Positions 55,706 through 64,000 of a DNA stretch of 64,000 bases are shown here, piece by piece; within the stretch, counting starts at the first letter, position 1; each line of letters starts with the position of its first letter. Source of the DNA: Leptospira wolffii serovar Khorat str. Khorat-H2 (GTDB lineage: Bacteria > Spirochaetota > Leptospiria > Leptospirales > Leptospiraceae); contig NZ_AKWX02000007.1 in assembly GCF_000306115.2 (NCBI RefSeq), positions 868,001 to 932,000 on the forward strand, read 5' to 3'. Under the pieces are notes generated by a model, which was given only the letters and a program-made list of their open reading frames with translations, was not told the origin of the DNA and made no database searches. A program made the translations under genes and the position numbers.

Positions 55706-55862
55706 GCTACTCTAGCTTTCCAAAAACCCCTAACACTTTTTCCCAAGGCCTTTCCGTTTTCTGGAAATTTCTTCCGACTCGGAGCCTCTAAAAATACCTA
55801 TGTCTCGAAGATTTTTCATTGCCAGCCTGCCTCATTTCTAAAAACTGGATTCTGCTACCGCA

Positions 55863-55942
<80 letters not shown>

Positions 55943-56604
55943 TCCTTTTGGTAATCGCTTTCTATCCTTTCTTCGAACCAATTTTTCCGGTTACCCTTAG
56001 ACCAACCTGTACCAATATTTGTTTAGTATTTCTTAAAGAATTTGGATTTTATCCTTAAATTACGATCTGAGGAGCAAACTCTCTTTCGGAAGAAATCAGA
56101 AGGAAGGCCTAAGATTTGGGAGGGAATTCCAATGAAATCCCTCCCGTGTTTGGAAGAATGATAAGTATCATCTCCGACTTATCCGCCAATATTTCCGCAG
56201 AATTAGAAGGTCACTTTCCACCAAAAACCATCGATTTTGTCGGTATAGATCGTGATTTCTCAAAAGAAGAATCCGATCTCTCACGGAAGATAAAAAGAAA
56301 AAGACACAAATTCCAAACAAAAGCTATATATGGAATGAAATCATAATTCAAAAACCAAAAGAGAAGGGACGCATCCTTCAAAAAGATTTTTCATACCAAC
56401 GGTTCGAATAAGTAAACGCTCACTCACCGAAAGAAACCTTACTTTTCTCTAATGTAGAATGTGATTCATTTCTAATTTTCTTCGCAAGCATAGCTTGAGG
56501 GATAAGTCGAATCGTAGCCGTATTTTTTTCCGTTCGTCATAATTTGCTTATCATTCATCCCAAAATCATTGCATCCTAAATGGAATTACTATACCTTCCT
56601 TCGC
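55943..56604. other. long A/T-rich gap with one weak ORF and a hairpin
   Basis: This 660-nt stretch is richer in A/T than its surroundings and has no convincing gene. A forward reading of 61-76 codons ends at 56346 (from ATG at 56158: MISIISDLSANISAELEGHF); it lacks a good ribosome site and family resemblance, so I leave it as possible remnant. GGGAGGGA (56118-56125) pairs with TCCCTCCC (56138-56145), an 8-bp hairpin without a T-run. No second copy of the tRNA 3' end that would mark an integrated element is visible. Confidence 0.4.
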
Positions 56605-57153
56605 ATGTCGTTTCGAAAAATCGCGATTTTAGTTTCTTCTTTATTAGCTCTTATTCTTCTAATTGCTTTCGTCGTACCGAGTCAAAACACATCGTCCTAT
56701 TCTTCTTCCAACGGTGCTATATCGGGTGGATTCTCCAGATTCGCGGGTTTTCTGGGCTTCAATAGGTCCTCTCAAGGAAGCGAAGAGGATGGGATCGTTT
56801 CTCCTTCCCTTTTAAAAAAAGAAACTCCGGACAATTTGTATTGGTTGGCGGTAGCCACTCCTACGAATCCGGCGGAGAGAAAGGCGCAAGACGAACTAAG
56901 GGAAAATTGGGCCACCTTGTACGGAAAAATCTACTCCGGCAAGGCTACTAAAGAGGAGATAGACGAATACTTCAAAGCTCAGATCAAACTGCAGGAAGAC
57001 CAATTAGAACTCCTTAATATATTAGAAGAAAAGTATCCGGATAAGATCGATAACGACAAGAGAAGAATGATCGTCGCTGGAAAGGAATTATATTCAAAAA
57101 AGCTAAAAAACGTAACCGAAGAATATAAAAAATATGCAAACAACAAACCATGA
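56605..57153 (+). CDS. membrane-anchored helical protein partnered with the M19-like enzyme
   Basis: A 182-residue protein: TM or uncleaved signal helix at residues 4-24 (RKIAILVSSLLALILLIAFVV), a Ser/Gly-rich linker (SSYSSSNGAISGGFSR), then a charged, strongly helical domain from about 75 (AERKAQDELRENWATLYGKI ... KEEIDEYFKAQIKLQEDQLE ... YKKYANNKP). I start at ATG 56605, which begins the TM helix; a TTG at 56569 would add 12 residues. No clear ribosome site for either. No family recognised; the anchored helical layout recalls periplasmic chaperones such as lipase foldases. It directly precedes the exported enzyme. Confidence 0.65.
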   Translation: MSFRKIAILVSSLLALILLIAFVVPSQNTSSYSSSNGAISGGFSRFAGFLGFNRSSQGSEEDGIVSPSLLKKETPDNLYWLAVATPTNPAERKAQDELRENWATLYGKIYSGKATKEEIDEYFKAQIKLQEDQLELLNILEEKYPDKIDNDKRRMIVAGKELYSKKLKNVTEEYKKYANNKP

Positions 57154-57170
57154 ATATGGAGAAGAGAATT

Positions 57171-59384
57171 ATGAACGATCGGTCAATCAGGAGGACCGTA
57201 TTCGGAGCTATTCTCGTTACGCTTTTTGTAGCGAGTACTTCCGTTTTCGGCGACCCCTATTGGGGGACATTCAAGAAGGATAGTTGCACGGCGATTTTCC
57301 CCGGAAAACGTCAATATTCGGCAATCCTTTACGGAATCCCATCGGGTCAAAGTTGGGAAACCACCTGCGCGAATATGGGAGCAACCATTAACGGTCAAGT
57401 ATTTACAAAGCCTAGTCGTTGTAAGAATACCGGCTTGAATATGTGGGGAGAATTCGATCTAATCGACGATTCTTGTGAAGCGAACTGGGCCGCTACCGAC
57501 GACGGCGGTGGGTACAACTGGACGCATAAAAACGACGGTTGCCAAACTTCCGGAACGTACGCAGGCAAACGTAAGTATTCTTCCCGCATTTGGAACGTAG
57601 TAGGTATCACCTGGGAAGCGGCATGTGCCCAACTTCCTATGACCATCGCAGGTAAGACTTACACTACTCCTCATCGTTGCGTTAACACCGGCTCCACAGG
57701 AATGTGGGGAGAATGGTATGTACAAGATTCCAGTTGTGAATCCGCACCTCAAGCTTACGCTCGAGGAACGCAGGACTCTCTGAAAAGAACAGGAACTCTT
57801 CCCGGCTACGTGGATCTTCATACTCACCCTATGGCGAACCTAGGCTTTGGGGGCGTAATTTTCCACGGTTCTCCTTTCGGAGATGCGACGACCGCGCTTG
57901 CGAATTGCCCTAGCGCTTCGGACGAAGGCCATTCTGCCGGACACTCCAGAGTGGAAGCGATCGTTCAAGACGATATCATCGGAGCCTTATTAGGCACGGC
58001 AAAACACGATAATAGAGGAAACCCTCTCTTCTCCTACTGGCCTGCGAATAATAGCTACACCCACCAAACCATGTATTACGAATGGATTAAGAGAGCCTAT
58101 GAAGGCGGAATGAGAGCCATGGTAGTTCTCGCCGTTAACGGAGATTATATGTTCGGAGCAACGGACAACGGTCTTCCGGATATCATCAAAGGTATAGCGA
58201 TCGCAACCGATCCGATCTACGATCTGAACGATATGAATACTCTGCGTCGTCAAACCCAAGCGGTCTACGATATGCAAACCTGGATCGACCAACAGAGCGG
58301 CGGTTCCGGACAAGGCTGGTTCCGTATCGTAAAAACTCCCGCCGAGGCCCAAAGCGTAATTGCGGCAGGAAAATTAGCGGTGGTTCTGGGAGCGGAAGTG
58401 GATTATCTACTGGATTGCACTCCAAGCACCTGTACGGATTCCATGATCTCTCAAGGCGTTCAGCAGCTTTATGATGCGGGTCTTAGATACATTTTCCCGA
58501 TCCACTTAAAGACCAACGGATTCGGGGGAGCGGGACTCTATAATATCCTAGGCAGTGGAACCAAGTATGACTGTAAGCATTACGGTCAGGATTGTAACGT
58601 TGCGGGGCTGACTTCCTACGGACCTAAGATCATGAAAGCCTTGATGCAAAAAGGGATGATCATAGACGTAGGGCATATGTCCGCGAGATCGCTAGACGGA
58701 GCGTTGACATACGCAGAGCAGCAAGCCTATCCGGGAATCGTAACGGGACATACCGGAGTTTACGATATGGCCAATAAAACCAATCGTCATGAGGCAAATC
58801 CAACGGGAGCCGCTCTCAAACGTATCGTAAATCTGGGAGGAATGATCGGACTCATTCCTGGGCAAGGAAATCTGGATGAAGTAGGGGAGTGGAGAAATTC
58901 CGACGGAACCTATATTTCTCACGCTTGCGGTGGAACGAGTCAAACCTTCGCTCAGTCCTACCAGTATCTTCGTAATCTAATCGGAGATCCTGCATATGAC
59001 GGAAGGATCGCAGTAGGAACCGACTTCAACGGTTTCGCTCATATGCCTGGTCCTCGTTACGGAACGAGAGCCTGTCCGGGAGGAACATCTACGATAGCCC
59101 AACCGGCAGCTTCCCAAGTCGTCTATCCGTTCTCTCCGGACGCTTCCATCAGACGTGCAGCCACCCTATCGGCAGCACCTTCTTTAGGAAGGCACCAATT
59201 CGGAAACAGGACTTTCGACTTTAATACGGAAGGAGCTTCTCATATAGGACTTATGCCTGATTTCTTCGAAGATCTCAGACAACAAGGACTCAAGCGCTCC
59301 GATCTAGAACCGGTCTATAGATCCGCAGACTTCTTTACCACTATGTGGCAGAATGCGGTAACCCGAGGCGCAAGCATCCAGTAA
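57171..59384 (+). CDS. exported M19-like membrane dipeptidase with two N-terminal Cys-rich repeats
   Basis: A 737-residue secreted protein. Signal peptide: RRTVFGAILVTLFVASTSVFG|DP. Residues ~30-185 contain two copies of a roughly 75-residue domain, each with four cysteines and the pattern C..GKR.YS...WE..CA...RC.NTG..MWGE....D.SCE. The remainder resembles membrane dipeptidase (M19): VDLHTHPM (H217, H219), VLGAEVDYLLDC (E409), IDVGHMSARSLDGA (H502), GIVTGHTGVYDM (H527) and VGTDFNGF (D618) supply the binuclear metal site, with HxH where classical renal dipeptidase has HxD. ATG 57171 has GGAGAAG 9 nt upstream; ATG 57150 would overlap the upstream stop (ATGA). Length is nearly double the usual M19. 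Substrate unknown. Confidence 0.75.
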   Translation: MNDRSIRRTVFGAILVTLFVASTSVFGDPYWGTFKKDSCTAIFPGKRQYSAILYGIPSGQSWETTCANMGATINGQVFTKPSRCKNTGLNMWGEFDLIDDSCEANWAATDDGGGYNWTHKNDGCQTSGTYAGKRKYSSRIWNVVGITWEAACAQLPMTIAGKTYTTPHRCVNTGSTGMWGEWYVQDSSCESAPQAYARGTQDSLKRTGTLPGYVDLHTHPMANLGFGGVIFHGSPFGDATTALANCPSASDEGHSAGHSRVEAIVQDDIIGALLGTAKHDNRGNPLFSYWPANNSYTHQTMYYEWIKRAYEGGMRAMVVLAVNGDYMFGATDNGLPDIIKGIAIATDPIYDLNDMNTLRRQTQAVYDMQTWIDQQSGGSGQGWFRIVKTPAEAQSVIAAGKLAVVLGAEVDYLLDCTPSTCTDSMISQGVQQLYDAGLRYIFPIHLKTNGFGGAGLYNILGSGTKYDCKHYGQDCNVAGLTSYGPKIMKALMQKGMIIDVGHMSARSLDGALTYAEQQAYPGIVTGHTGVYDMANKTNRHEANPTGAALKRIVNLGGMIGLIPGQGNLDEVGEWRNSDGTYISHACGGTSQTFAQSYQYLRNLIGDPAYDGRIAVGTDFNGFAHMPGPRYGTRACPGGTSTIAQPAASQVVYPFSPDASIRRAATLSAAPSLGRHQFGNRTFDFNTEGASHIGLMPDFFEDLRQQGLKRSDLEPVYRSADFFTTMWQNAVTRGASIQ

Positions 59385-59410
59385 GCAAAAGGAAAAAGAA
59401 ATTTGTCTTA

Positions 59411-59435
59411 GGCCCGCCGAACGGCGGGCCTTTTT
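59411..59435 (+). terminator. strong intrinsic terminator after the M19-like gene
   Basis: GGCCCGCC (59411-59418) and GGCGGGCC (59423-59430) form a perfect 8-bp stem with a GAAC loop, followed by TTTTTATTT. It lies 27 nt after the stop codon and faces the convergent response-regulator gene. Confidence 0.92.
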
Positions 59436-59482
59436 ATTTCATTCTGATAAAGGAAGAGATTCGTAAATGATTCTAAGAAAGA

Positions 59483-60184
59483 TCAATCCAACATCTTTCG
59501 AAGTAGATTATAACGGGTCCGGGACAAAGCAACTTCTGTGGATTCTCCCAACTGGACTTTGAAATTATTTCCCTTTGTATGTAGGATCTTTTTTACTTCG
59601 GAAAGATTAATGATAAAGGATCTATGAGATCGGAAGAAGTCCGAATTCAATTCGGCTAGAACCGCCTCCATGGTCTTACGCACCAGCTCTTTCCGGCCGG
59701 ACTTCAAATGGATCTCGGTGAAATTTCCCGCGGCTTCCAAATAAAGAATATCCTGAAATCGGATGACTTCCAACATTCCGTCCTTTTTCAAAGAGATACT
59801 ATTCCTGCGTAGAGAATCCGTTTGGGAGGCCCTTTTCATCCTATCGATAGCCGCCAAAAATCTTTCTCTTGTGAAAGGCTTGGCCACGAAATCCAAAACG
59901 CCGAAATCGAAGGCGCTTACGGCATTTTGTTTGTCCGAAGAAATTACGATGGTATAGAAGGAATCTTTTTCGGGTAATTTCAGGATTTCATAACCGGATT
60001 GCCCTTTTAGATTGATGTCCAAAAGGAGAAGGTCGATAGGATTTTCCTGTATGCAATAGATCGCGGGAGTGAGCTCATCGAAAGTCTTGAGAGAAACTAA
60101 GTCCTTTCCGAACGCTTCTTTGCAATAATGCTGGATGGTCCTTGCCATTAGCTTATCGTCTTCGACAAGTATCGCTCGAACCAT
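59483..60184 (-). CDS. LytTR-family response regulator
   Basis: Two-component regulator of 233 residues. The receiver domain begins VRAILVEDDKLMARTIQHYC with the phosphoacceptor Asp in IDLLLLDINLKGQSG; the Lys of the signalling site is in VLDFVAKPFTRERF. The C-terminal LytTR DNA-binding domain (about 140-230) reads IRFQDILYLEAAGNFTEIHLKSG, FFRSHRSFIINLSEVKKI and VALSRTRYNLLRKML. I start at the ATG at 60184 since it opens the receiver; a TTG at 60250 would add 22 residues of poor sequence. It follows the kinase gene on the same strand (12-79 nt gap), so they form one unit. Confidence 0.88.
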   Translation of the reverse strand: MVRAILVEDDKLMARTIQHYCKEAFGKDLVSLKTFDELTPAIYCIQENPIDLLLLDINLKGQSGYEILKLPEKDSFYTIVISSDKQNAVSAFDFGVLDFVAKPFTRERFLAAIDRMKRASQTDSLRRNSISLKKDGMLEVIRFQDILYLEAAGNFTEIHLKSGRKELVRKTMEAVLAELNSDFFRSHRSFIINLSEVKKILHTKGNNFKVQLGESTEVALSRTRYNLLRKMLD

Positions 60185-60262
60185 GCAGCAGATTAGAATA
60201 TTAGGCTGATAGTCGGTCAATCGGAAATTCCGATTATTATGCGAAAACAAATCCGCGACGAT

Positions 60263-61663
60263 TCACTTCCTCGAAGTCTTCTTTGAGATCTTTGCCTTAG
60301 GAAAAAGTAGAGTGAATACGGACCCTCGACCGGGCTCGCTGTCCAATATGATCTTAGCACCTAATAATTCCACCAACCTATGGACGGAATACAATCCCAC
60401 ACCGGTAGAACGTTCTCCTCCGGTAGGCTTAGCGGAAAGTCTGGTCAATCTAGTAAAAACGAGTTTCTTATCCGCCTCCGTGAAACCCTTTCCTTCGTCT
60501 TGGATTTGAATCTCCACAAAATCTCCCGACTCCTTCACGTGTCGAGTGCGTATAAAAATGGAACCCCCTTTGGGAGAATATTTCACCGCATTCGAAACCA
60601 AATTGTCCAAAATCCTAGCCACGGCTTTTCGATCCGAATACACCTTTAACTCGTTCGTCTCAGAGAATGTATGAAACTCTATCCCCTTCAGGGAAGCCTG
60701 GTAATTGAAGTTCTGTACTGTGGAGCGAATATAAGAGACGATATCGAAAGTTTCGTAATGCGCCTTTATATTTTCGAAGCCGGAAGCTGCGATTTCCACC
60801 AGATCGTCCACGTGACCTAGAATATTTCGGGAAGAACTCTCTATGTCCGAAAGGATCTCCTTCTTTTCCTTATCCGAAAACGACTTTAGACTCTTACGAA
60901 GAATGGTACTGATGCTCATGATCCCGGAAAGAGGGCTCTTCAAATCGTGTACCGCGATACTGATCATATCTCTCTTATTTATATCCTCCTCCCTGAGTCT
61001 TTGATTTAGCAAAAGTATCCTTTGGGTCTTGAGATAGGTATTCGCAAGTGTCAAAAACGACACCCGGTCGAAAATCAGGATTAGAAAAAAAGTGACTAAC
61101 GGATTCTGTATTAGAACGGGTTCTCTGTTCCCGCTATAATAAATGAACGAGTATAGAATGGCGTAATTGATCGCATATATAGAATATTTGGTATTATCCG
61201 GAAAACGAAATAGGATCGCCACACTGAACATCGCGGCGGAGAAGAGGGAGATTTCCGGGAGTCTGGGAAAAACTACCACCGTGATACAGGTCCCGGTCAA
61301 TGAGAGTAGAATCACTCCGAGTCTGGAGATAAATTTGATGCGATTCAATTCGGCCCTATGCAAACGCCCAGAATTCAAAAGCACATTCATCACTATGAAT
61401 GTGCAATAGAAGATCAGGTCGAAGAAAACAAAGGAATTATCCTTAGCCCCATGAAAAGCGTCCACGAAATCGTAGGTTGCGAAAGGAAGAATGATGACCG
61501 GTAAAACCAGATAAACGTATCTAAGAACGGTGAGTATTTCCAGATACGCAATACGGGTGAATGTAGGAGCAAAATTTACGGAAGAAAGTATTTTTGCCTT
61601 TCTATATTGCCTCAGCGCAAAACGATAATTGAGTCCGAAAAACTTTTGGAGTAGCTTGCGCAT
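60263..61663 (-). CDS. multi-TM sensor histidine kinase partnered with the LytTR regulator
   Basis: A 466-residue kinase starting at ATG 61663 (MRKLLQKFFGLNYRF); a TTG four codons upstream is possible. About six TM helices fill residues 45-210 (for example RYVYLVLPVIILPFATYDF, LFSAAMFSVAILFRF), with little periplasmic exposure, so the signal is likely membrane-borne. HisKA: SIAVHDLKSPLSGIMSISTIL (phosphoacceptor His); HATPase_c: ARILDNLVSNAVKYSPKG (N box), IQDEGKGFTEADK and GERSTGVGLYSVHRLVELLG (G boxes). Phosphodonor for the adjacent LytTR regulator, though LytTR partners are usually LytS/HPK10-type kinases. Divergent from the lipoprotein gene. Confidence 0.9.
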   Translation of the reverse strand: MRKLLQKFFGLNYRFALRQYRKAKILSSVNFAPTFTRIAYLEILTVLRYVYLVLPVIILPFATYDFVDAFHGAKDNSFVFFDLIFYCTFIVMNVLLNSGRLHRAELNRIKFISRLGVILLSLTGTCITVVVFPRLPEISLFSAAMFSVAILFRFPDNTKYSIYAINYAILYSFIYYSGNREPVLIQNPLVTFFLILIFDRVSFLTLANTYLKTQRILLLNQRLREEDINKRDMISIAVHDLKSPLSGIMSISTILRKSLKSFSDKEKKEILSDIESSSRNILGHVDDLVEIAASGFENIKAHYETFDIVSYIRSTVQNFNYQASLKGIEFHTFSETNELKVYSDRKAVARILDNLVSNAVKYSPKGGSIFIRTRHVKESGDFVEIQIQDEGKGFTEADKKLVFTRLTRLSAKPTGGERSTGVGLYSVHRLVELLGAKIILDSEPGRGSVFTLLFPKAKISKKTSRK

Positions 61664-61893
61664 ATACAGTCGCAACTATCGAATTTGGAGTCGAAAAAGA
61701 CTAGGGTCAATCAGAAAAAGAACGAGAGAGGGAAGGCATTAATGCGATGCATGTAGCCCTGTTGGAACGGTCCGAGTATCGTAGAAAACGTTCCATTTTT
61801 TACTCTTCCATTCTTAGGAAGAATGAGATCCTAGCATGGGAACGAATGGAGAAACGCACGGTCATAATAGATCAAAGAATCCGGAGACATTCC

Positions 61894-62361
61894 TTGAACC
61901 GAAAGACAGCAGTCGCCTTCCTATTATTCGTATTTTTCTTGGGTTGCTCGAACGGAGACACGAGCTCTACGGACGATACCGCGGCGACTCTTCTTTATTC
62001 CGCTTACGGGGCAAGCTTCACTCCGGTTCCTACCGGAGGCTGCACCGACTCTGCGGTGCCAACGATTTCCGTAGGAGGATCCACTGTTTTCACCGGAGCG
62101 AGCTATTATTATTATTTCTATCTGTTTACCGGAACCGGAGCTAGTAATACTTTCAGCCTAAGTTTTACCTCGGGAGAAGGAGACCTGTGGATCGGAGACG
62201 AGGGTGCCTTGCTGATTCCTACCGATTTCAGTTTAGTCGAATTCCGCAGCGAGAATATCGGGGTGGATTCCGTATCCTCCGTCAGCACGAGCCTCAACGC
62301 AAAACGTTGTATCGTGGTTCCGGTCACGGACGCCGGCTCCTTTACGCTCAACGTGCAATAG
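61894..62361 (+). CDS. putative lipoprotein with beta-rich mature domain
   Basis: A 155-residue protein. I use the TTG at 61894 because GGAG (61883-61886) lies exactly 7 nt upstream and it begins a lipoprotein signal peptide (NRKTAVAFLLFVFFLGC|SN); the ATG at 61747 would add 49 residues of basic sequence. The lipidated Cys is followed by a Ser/Thr/Asp-rich linker. The mature part is rich in Gly, Ser, Thr and aromatic residues (GASYYYYFYLFTGTGASNTF, GEGDLWIGDEG) and ends DAGSFTLNVQ, resembling a small jellyroll or pre-peptidase C-terminal (PPC-like) domain. Exposed or periplasmic location and function unknown. Confidence 0.72.
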   Translation: MNRKTAVAFLLFVFFLGCSNGDTSSTDDTAATLLYSAYGASFTPVPTGGCTDSAVPTISVGGSTVFTGASYYYYFYLFTGTGASNTFSLSFTSGEGDLWIGDEGALLIPTDFSLVEFRSENIGVDSVSSVSTSLNAKRCIVVPVTDAGSFTLNVQ

Positions 62362-62481
62362 AATATCTCCCATTCGGGTTATAAAACCGCTTAGTAAATT
62401 AAAAGTTTCCGGAATTTTCTTCTTGCATTCCTTGTCCGATCATTAAACTTTCCCAGATTCTTCATTTAGGAGCAAAAATTA

Positions 62482-62850
62482 ATGGAAGAAACTTCTGGTT
62501 CAGGCATCGGCAGTTTAATCGGGATAATAATTTATTTAGCGGTGATCGTTCTTTTCATAGTTTCCGCTTGGAAACTCTACGAAAAGGCGGGCAAACCCGG
62601 ATGGGCAGCCATCGTTCCTATCTATAACCTTATCGTGCTATTGGAAATCATCGGAAGACCGACTTGGTGGGTCATCCTGTATTTTATTCCTTGCGTCGGT
62701 TTAGTCGTTTTGATCCTGAATGCGATCGACTTAGCTAAATCCTTCGGAAAATCCGCAGGTTATGGAATTCTCATAATCTTCGGTATCGGATATCCGCTAC
62801 TCGCTTTCTCAGACGCTAAGTATGTGGGACCCGCTGCAAAATCAGCGTAA
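62482..62850 (+). CDS. DUF5684-like small integral membrane protein
   Basis: A 122-residue protein with three TM helices (about 8-29, 55-75, 88-112). Conserved features are SAWKLYEKAGKPGWAAIVPIYNLIVLLEIIGRP, where KAG.PGW...IP.YN matches the family I know as DUF5684, and IDLAKSFGKSAGYGILIIFGIG. Function unknown. TTAGGAGC lies about 10 nt before the ATG. It overlaps the following gene by 29 nt. Confidence 0.82.
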   Translation: MEETSGSGIGSLIGIIIYLAVIVLFIVSAWKLYEKAGKPGWAAIVPIYNLIVLLEIIGRPTWWVILYFIPCVGLVVLILNAIDLAKSFGKSAGYGILIIFGIGYPLLAFSDAKYVGPAAKSA

Positions 62851-63286
62851 ATCCTATCCTCAATCGGAAACCGAGCCCTCATTCGGCTCGGTTGTTCCGT
62901 TCTCTTTTTTTCGCATCCAAGCCTTGTTCTTATTCGGGATCGTTCTAACGTTTTGTGTGATTCTATCCCGCATCGTCCCTTTGGATACGGAGTCCGAACA
63001 TTGGTTTACGATCTGCTGGTGGAAACATTTAACAGGATGGGACTGTCCCGGTTGCGGATTGGGTAGGGCGGTGGTTTGTTTTTTCCGGGGAGATTTTTCC
63101 AGTTCTTGGAATTACCATCCTTTCGGAATCCCCATCGCAATTTTAGGATTAATAGGAGTCTATGTTCGAAGCGGATCTAACGGTCAAGAGTGGAATCGGC
63201 TTTTGAACTCTAAGGCTATTACGGTTACTATCTGGGCCTTTGCGCTCGGAATATTCTACTGGTATATCCGAAAGCATTTCTTTTAA
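62822..63286 (+). CDS. DUF2752-family membrane protein
   Basis: A 154-residue membrane protein with the DUF2752 signature [28 protein letters not shown] (residues ~78-105): CPGCG, then R, then G.F...W..HP. Three TM helices flank it (34-54, 105-125, 136-152). The Cys pair could bind metal or form a disulfide. Function unknown. The ATG at 62822 is inside the preceding gene; no better start is nearby. Convergent with xseB, overlapping by 4 nt. Confidence 0.8.
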   Translation: MWDPLQNQRKSYPQSETEPSFGSVVPFSFFRIQALFLFGIVLTFCVILSRIVPLDTESEHWFTICWWKHLTGWDCPGCGLGRAVVCFFRGDFSSSWNYHPFGIPIAILGLIGVYVRSGSNGQEWNRLLNSKAITVTIWAFALGIFYWYIRKHFF

Positions 63287-63570
63287 AATAATTCGTCGTC
63301 ATTACTAGGAGGAGTCGCCGCGCGAGAAGAGGATTCCGACTTAGGACTTGCAGTCTTCTTTTGCGTCTCCCCCGATCCGGCTTTAGCCAAGTATTCTATC
63401 TTTCCTTCCGCTTCCGCAAGGATTGCCTGGCAAAGGGCTCGGAGTTCCATTCCTCTCTCGTAGGACTTAATGGACTCTTCCAAAGTGAGTTGCCCTCTTT
63501 CCAATTTCTCGGCGATCTGCTCCAATTCGGCCAGGGCTTGTTCGAAACTTATTTCAGTCTTTTTACTCAT
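63283..63570 (-). CDS. xseB: exodeoxyribonuclease VII small subunit
   Basis: Small subunit of the ssDNA exonuclease. The 95 residues carry [42 protein letters not shown], the family core; the C-terminal 30 are disordered and Ser-rich. It starts with an ATG overlapping the xseA stop by 4 nt, the usual xseA-xseB coupling. The minus-strand unit runs off the right edge. Confidence 0.95.
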   Translation of the reverse strand: MSKKTEISFEQALAELEQIAEKLERGQLTLEESIKSYERGMELRALCQAILAEAEGKIEYLAKAGSGETQKKTASPKSESSSRAATPPSNDDELF

Positions 63571-64000
63571 TTTATTTCACCTTGGTTTAAAACCCGGATC
63601 CGTCCCTCGGCCAAAATGACCTCTAGTTCTTCCTCTATCTCCAACTGGTTCGGAGATGTAACGACTTTTTTTCCTTTCTTTCTGACAACGGAGTATCCCC
63701 GCTTTAAAGTTCCCAAAGGAGAATATCCTTCCACCTTTCCCGCCAGAAGTTCGAATTCCTTTCTCTTTCGTTCGAGTTGGGTCTTGAACGCCGGCAAAAG
63801 TCCTGCGGAGATAGGAGTGAATCTGTTTGCGGAAGTCATAAGATTATTCTTTCCGAGCAGGTGGATTCTCGAGGTTAGCTCGTCTAACCTTTGCATCTTA
63901 TCGCTTAATAAAGACTTGGGATCCTGAAAGGATCGTTTCCCGAGCAGAATCCTAAGTCTCTCTTTCAGATTGCTTGCTTGGTTTTTCAATGCGGTCTTGA
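63567..64000 (-). CDS. xseA: exodeoxyribonuclease VII large subunit, C-terminal part (truncated by window)
   Basis: The C-terminal portion (about 144 codons) of XseA, still open at the window edge. Visible features are the coiled region [36 protein letters not shown] and the C-terminal [19 protein letters not shown], the conserved beta-strand segment of XseA. The N-terminal OB-fold and catalytic domain lie outside. Coupled to xseB by 4-nt overlap. Confidence 0.9.
   Translation of the reverse strand, partial: KTALKNQASNLKERLRILLGKRSFQDPKSLLSDKMQRLDELTSRIHLLGKNNLMTSANRFTPISAGLLPAFKTQLERKRKEFELLAGKVEGYSPLGTLKRGYSVVRKKGKKVVTSPNQLEIEEELEVILAEGRIRVLNQGEIK

Noticed and set aside
56116..56346. Small forward gene after tRNA-Asn
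   Set aside because: No ribosome site, no recognised family, and it lies in an A/T-rich gap; kept only as a possible remnant.

Overview
The window is a stretch of spirochaete chromosome, most probably Leptospira (family Leptospiraceae). Pointers are an FlaB-type flagellin, an LPS pathway (heptose, Kdo, Lpt) unusual among spirochaetes but normal for Leptospira, loose spirochaetal lipoboxes, frequent TTG/GTG starts and 4-nt start/stop overlaps. Base composition looks mid-40s % GC by eye (not computed), which would fit a higher-GC Leptospira lineage rather than L. interrogans; this is inference.

Layout. 1-7283: the end of an unknown gene, then a Cu/Ag efflux operon (TolC-like channel, DUF3347 protein, CusB-like adaptor with a metal-binding head, CusA-like pump, His-rich secreted peptide) and a small exported protein, closed by a terminator shared with the convergent flagellin gene. 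The flagellin leader (8156-8400) has a two-site CsrA-like architecture. 8473-11557: cobalamin adenosyltransferase, POT-family transporter, NlpC/P60 hydrolase, then a long inverted-repeat element. 12337-24874: an envelope and regulation block (heptose kinase and adenylyltransferase, pyrG, kdsA, lptC, lptA, lptB, rpoN, hprK, HPr, NtrY-like kinase, NtrC/NtrX-like regulator) with almost no spacing. 24867-30259: a degenerate uracil-DNA-glycosylase-like protein, priA lacking half its zinc cysteines, fmt, a PASTA-only membrane protein and rpe. 30353-36196: the rpsP-khpA-rimM-trmD-rplS-rnhB block, followed by a FliK-like/FlhB-C-like pair, a degenerate HD-GYP protein and a YraN-type nuclease; comM is convergent.

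37855-51942 is a type II secretion locus, gspC to gspN in order without a prepilin peptidase, preceded by a small lipoprotein and a LysM/M23 endopeptidase that could serve secretin targeting and cell-wall passage. A terminator separates it from convergent nrdJ (B12-dependent ribonucleotide reductase), whose substrate cofactor could be made by the adenosyltransferase at 8473. A tRNA-Asn, an almost gene-free A/T-rich gap and an unusual two-gene unit follow: an anchored helical protein overlapping or abutting an exported M19-like dipeptidase that carries two copies of an apparently undescribed cysteine-rich domain. The window ends with a histidine kinase/LytTR regulator pair, a lipoprotein, two small membrane proteins (DUF5684, DUF2752) and xseB-xseA on the minus strand.

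Most genes are ordinary core genes. The best leads are the M19/tandem-repeat unit, the correlated loss of one zinc site in PriA, the degenerate UDG-like neighbour of priA, the flagellin leader, the PASTA-only protein at the position of PrkC, the metal-site-deficient HD-GYP protein, and the structured element at 11557-11657. All domain calls come from reading motifs, not from searches.
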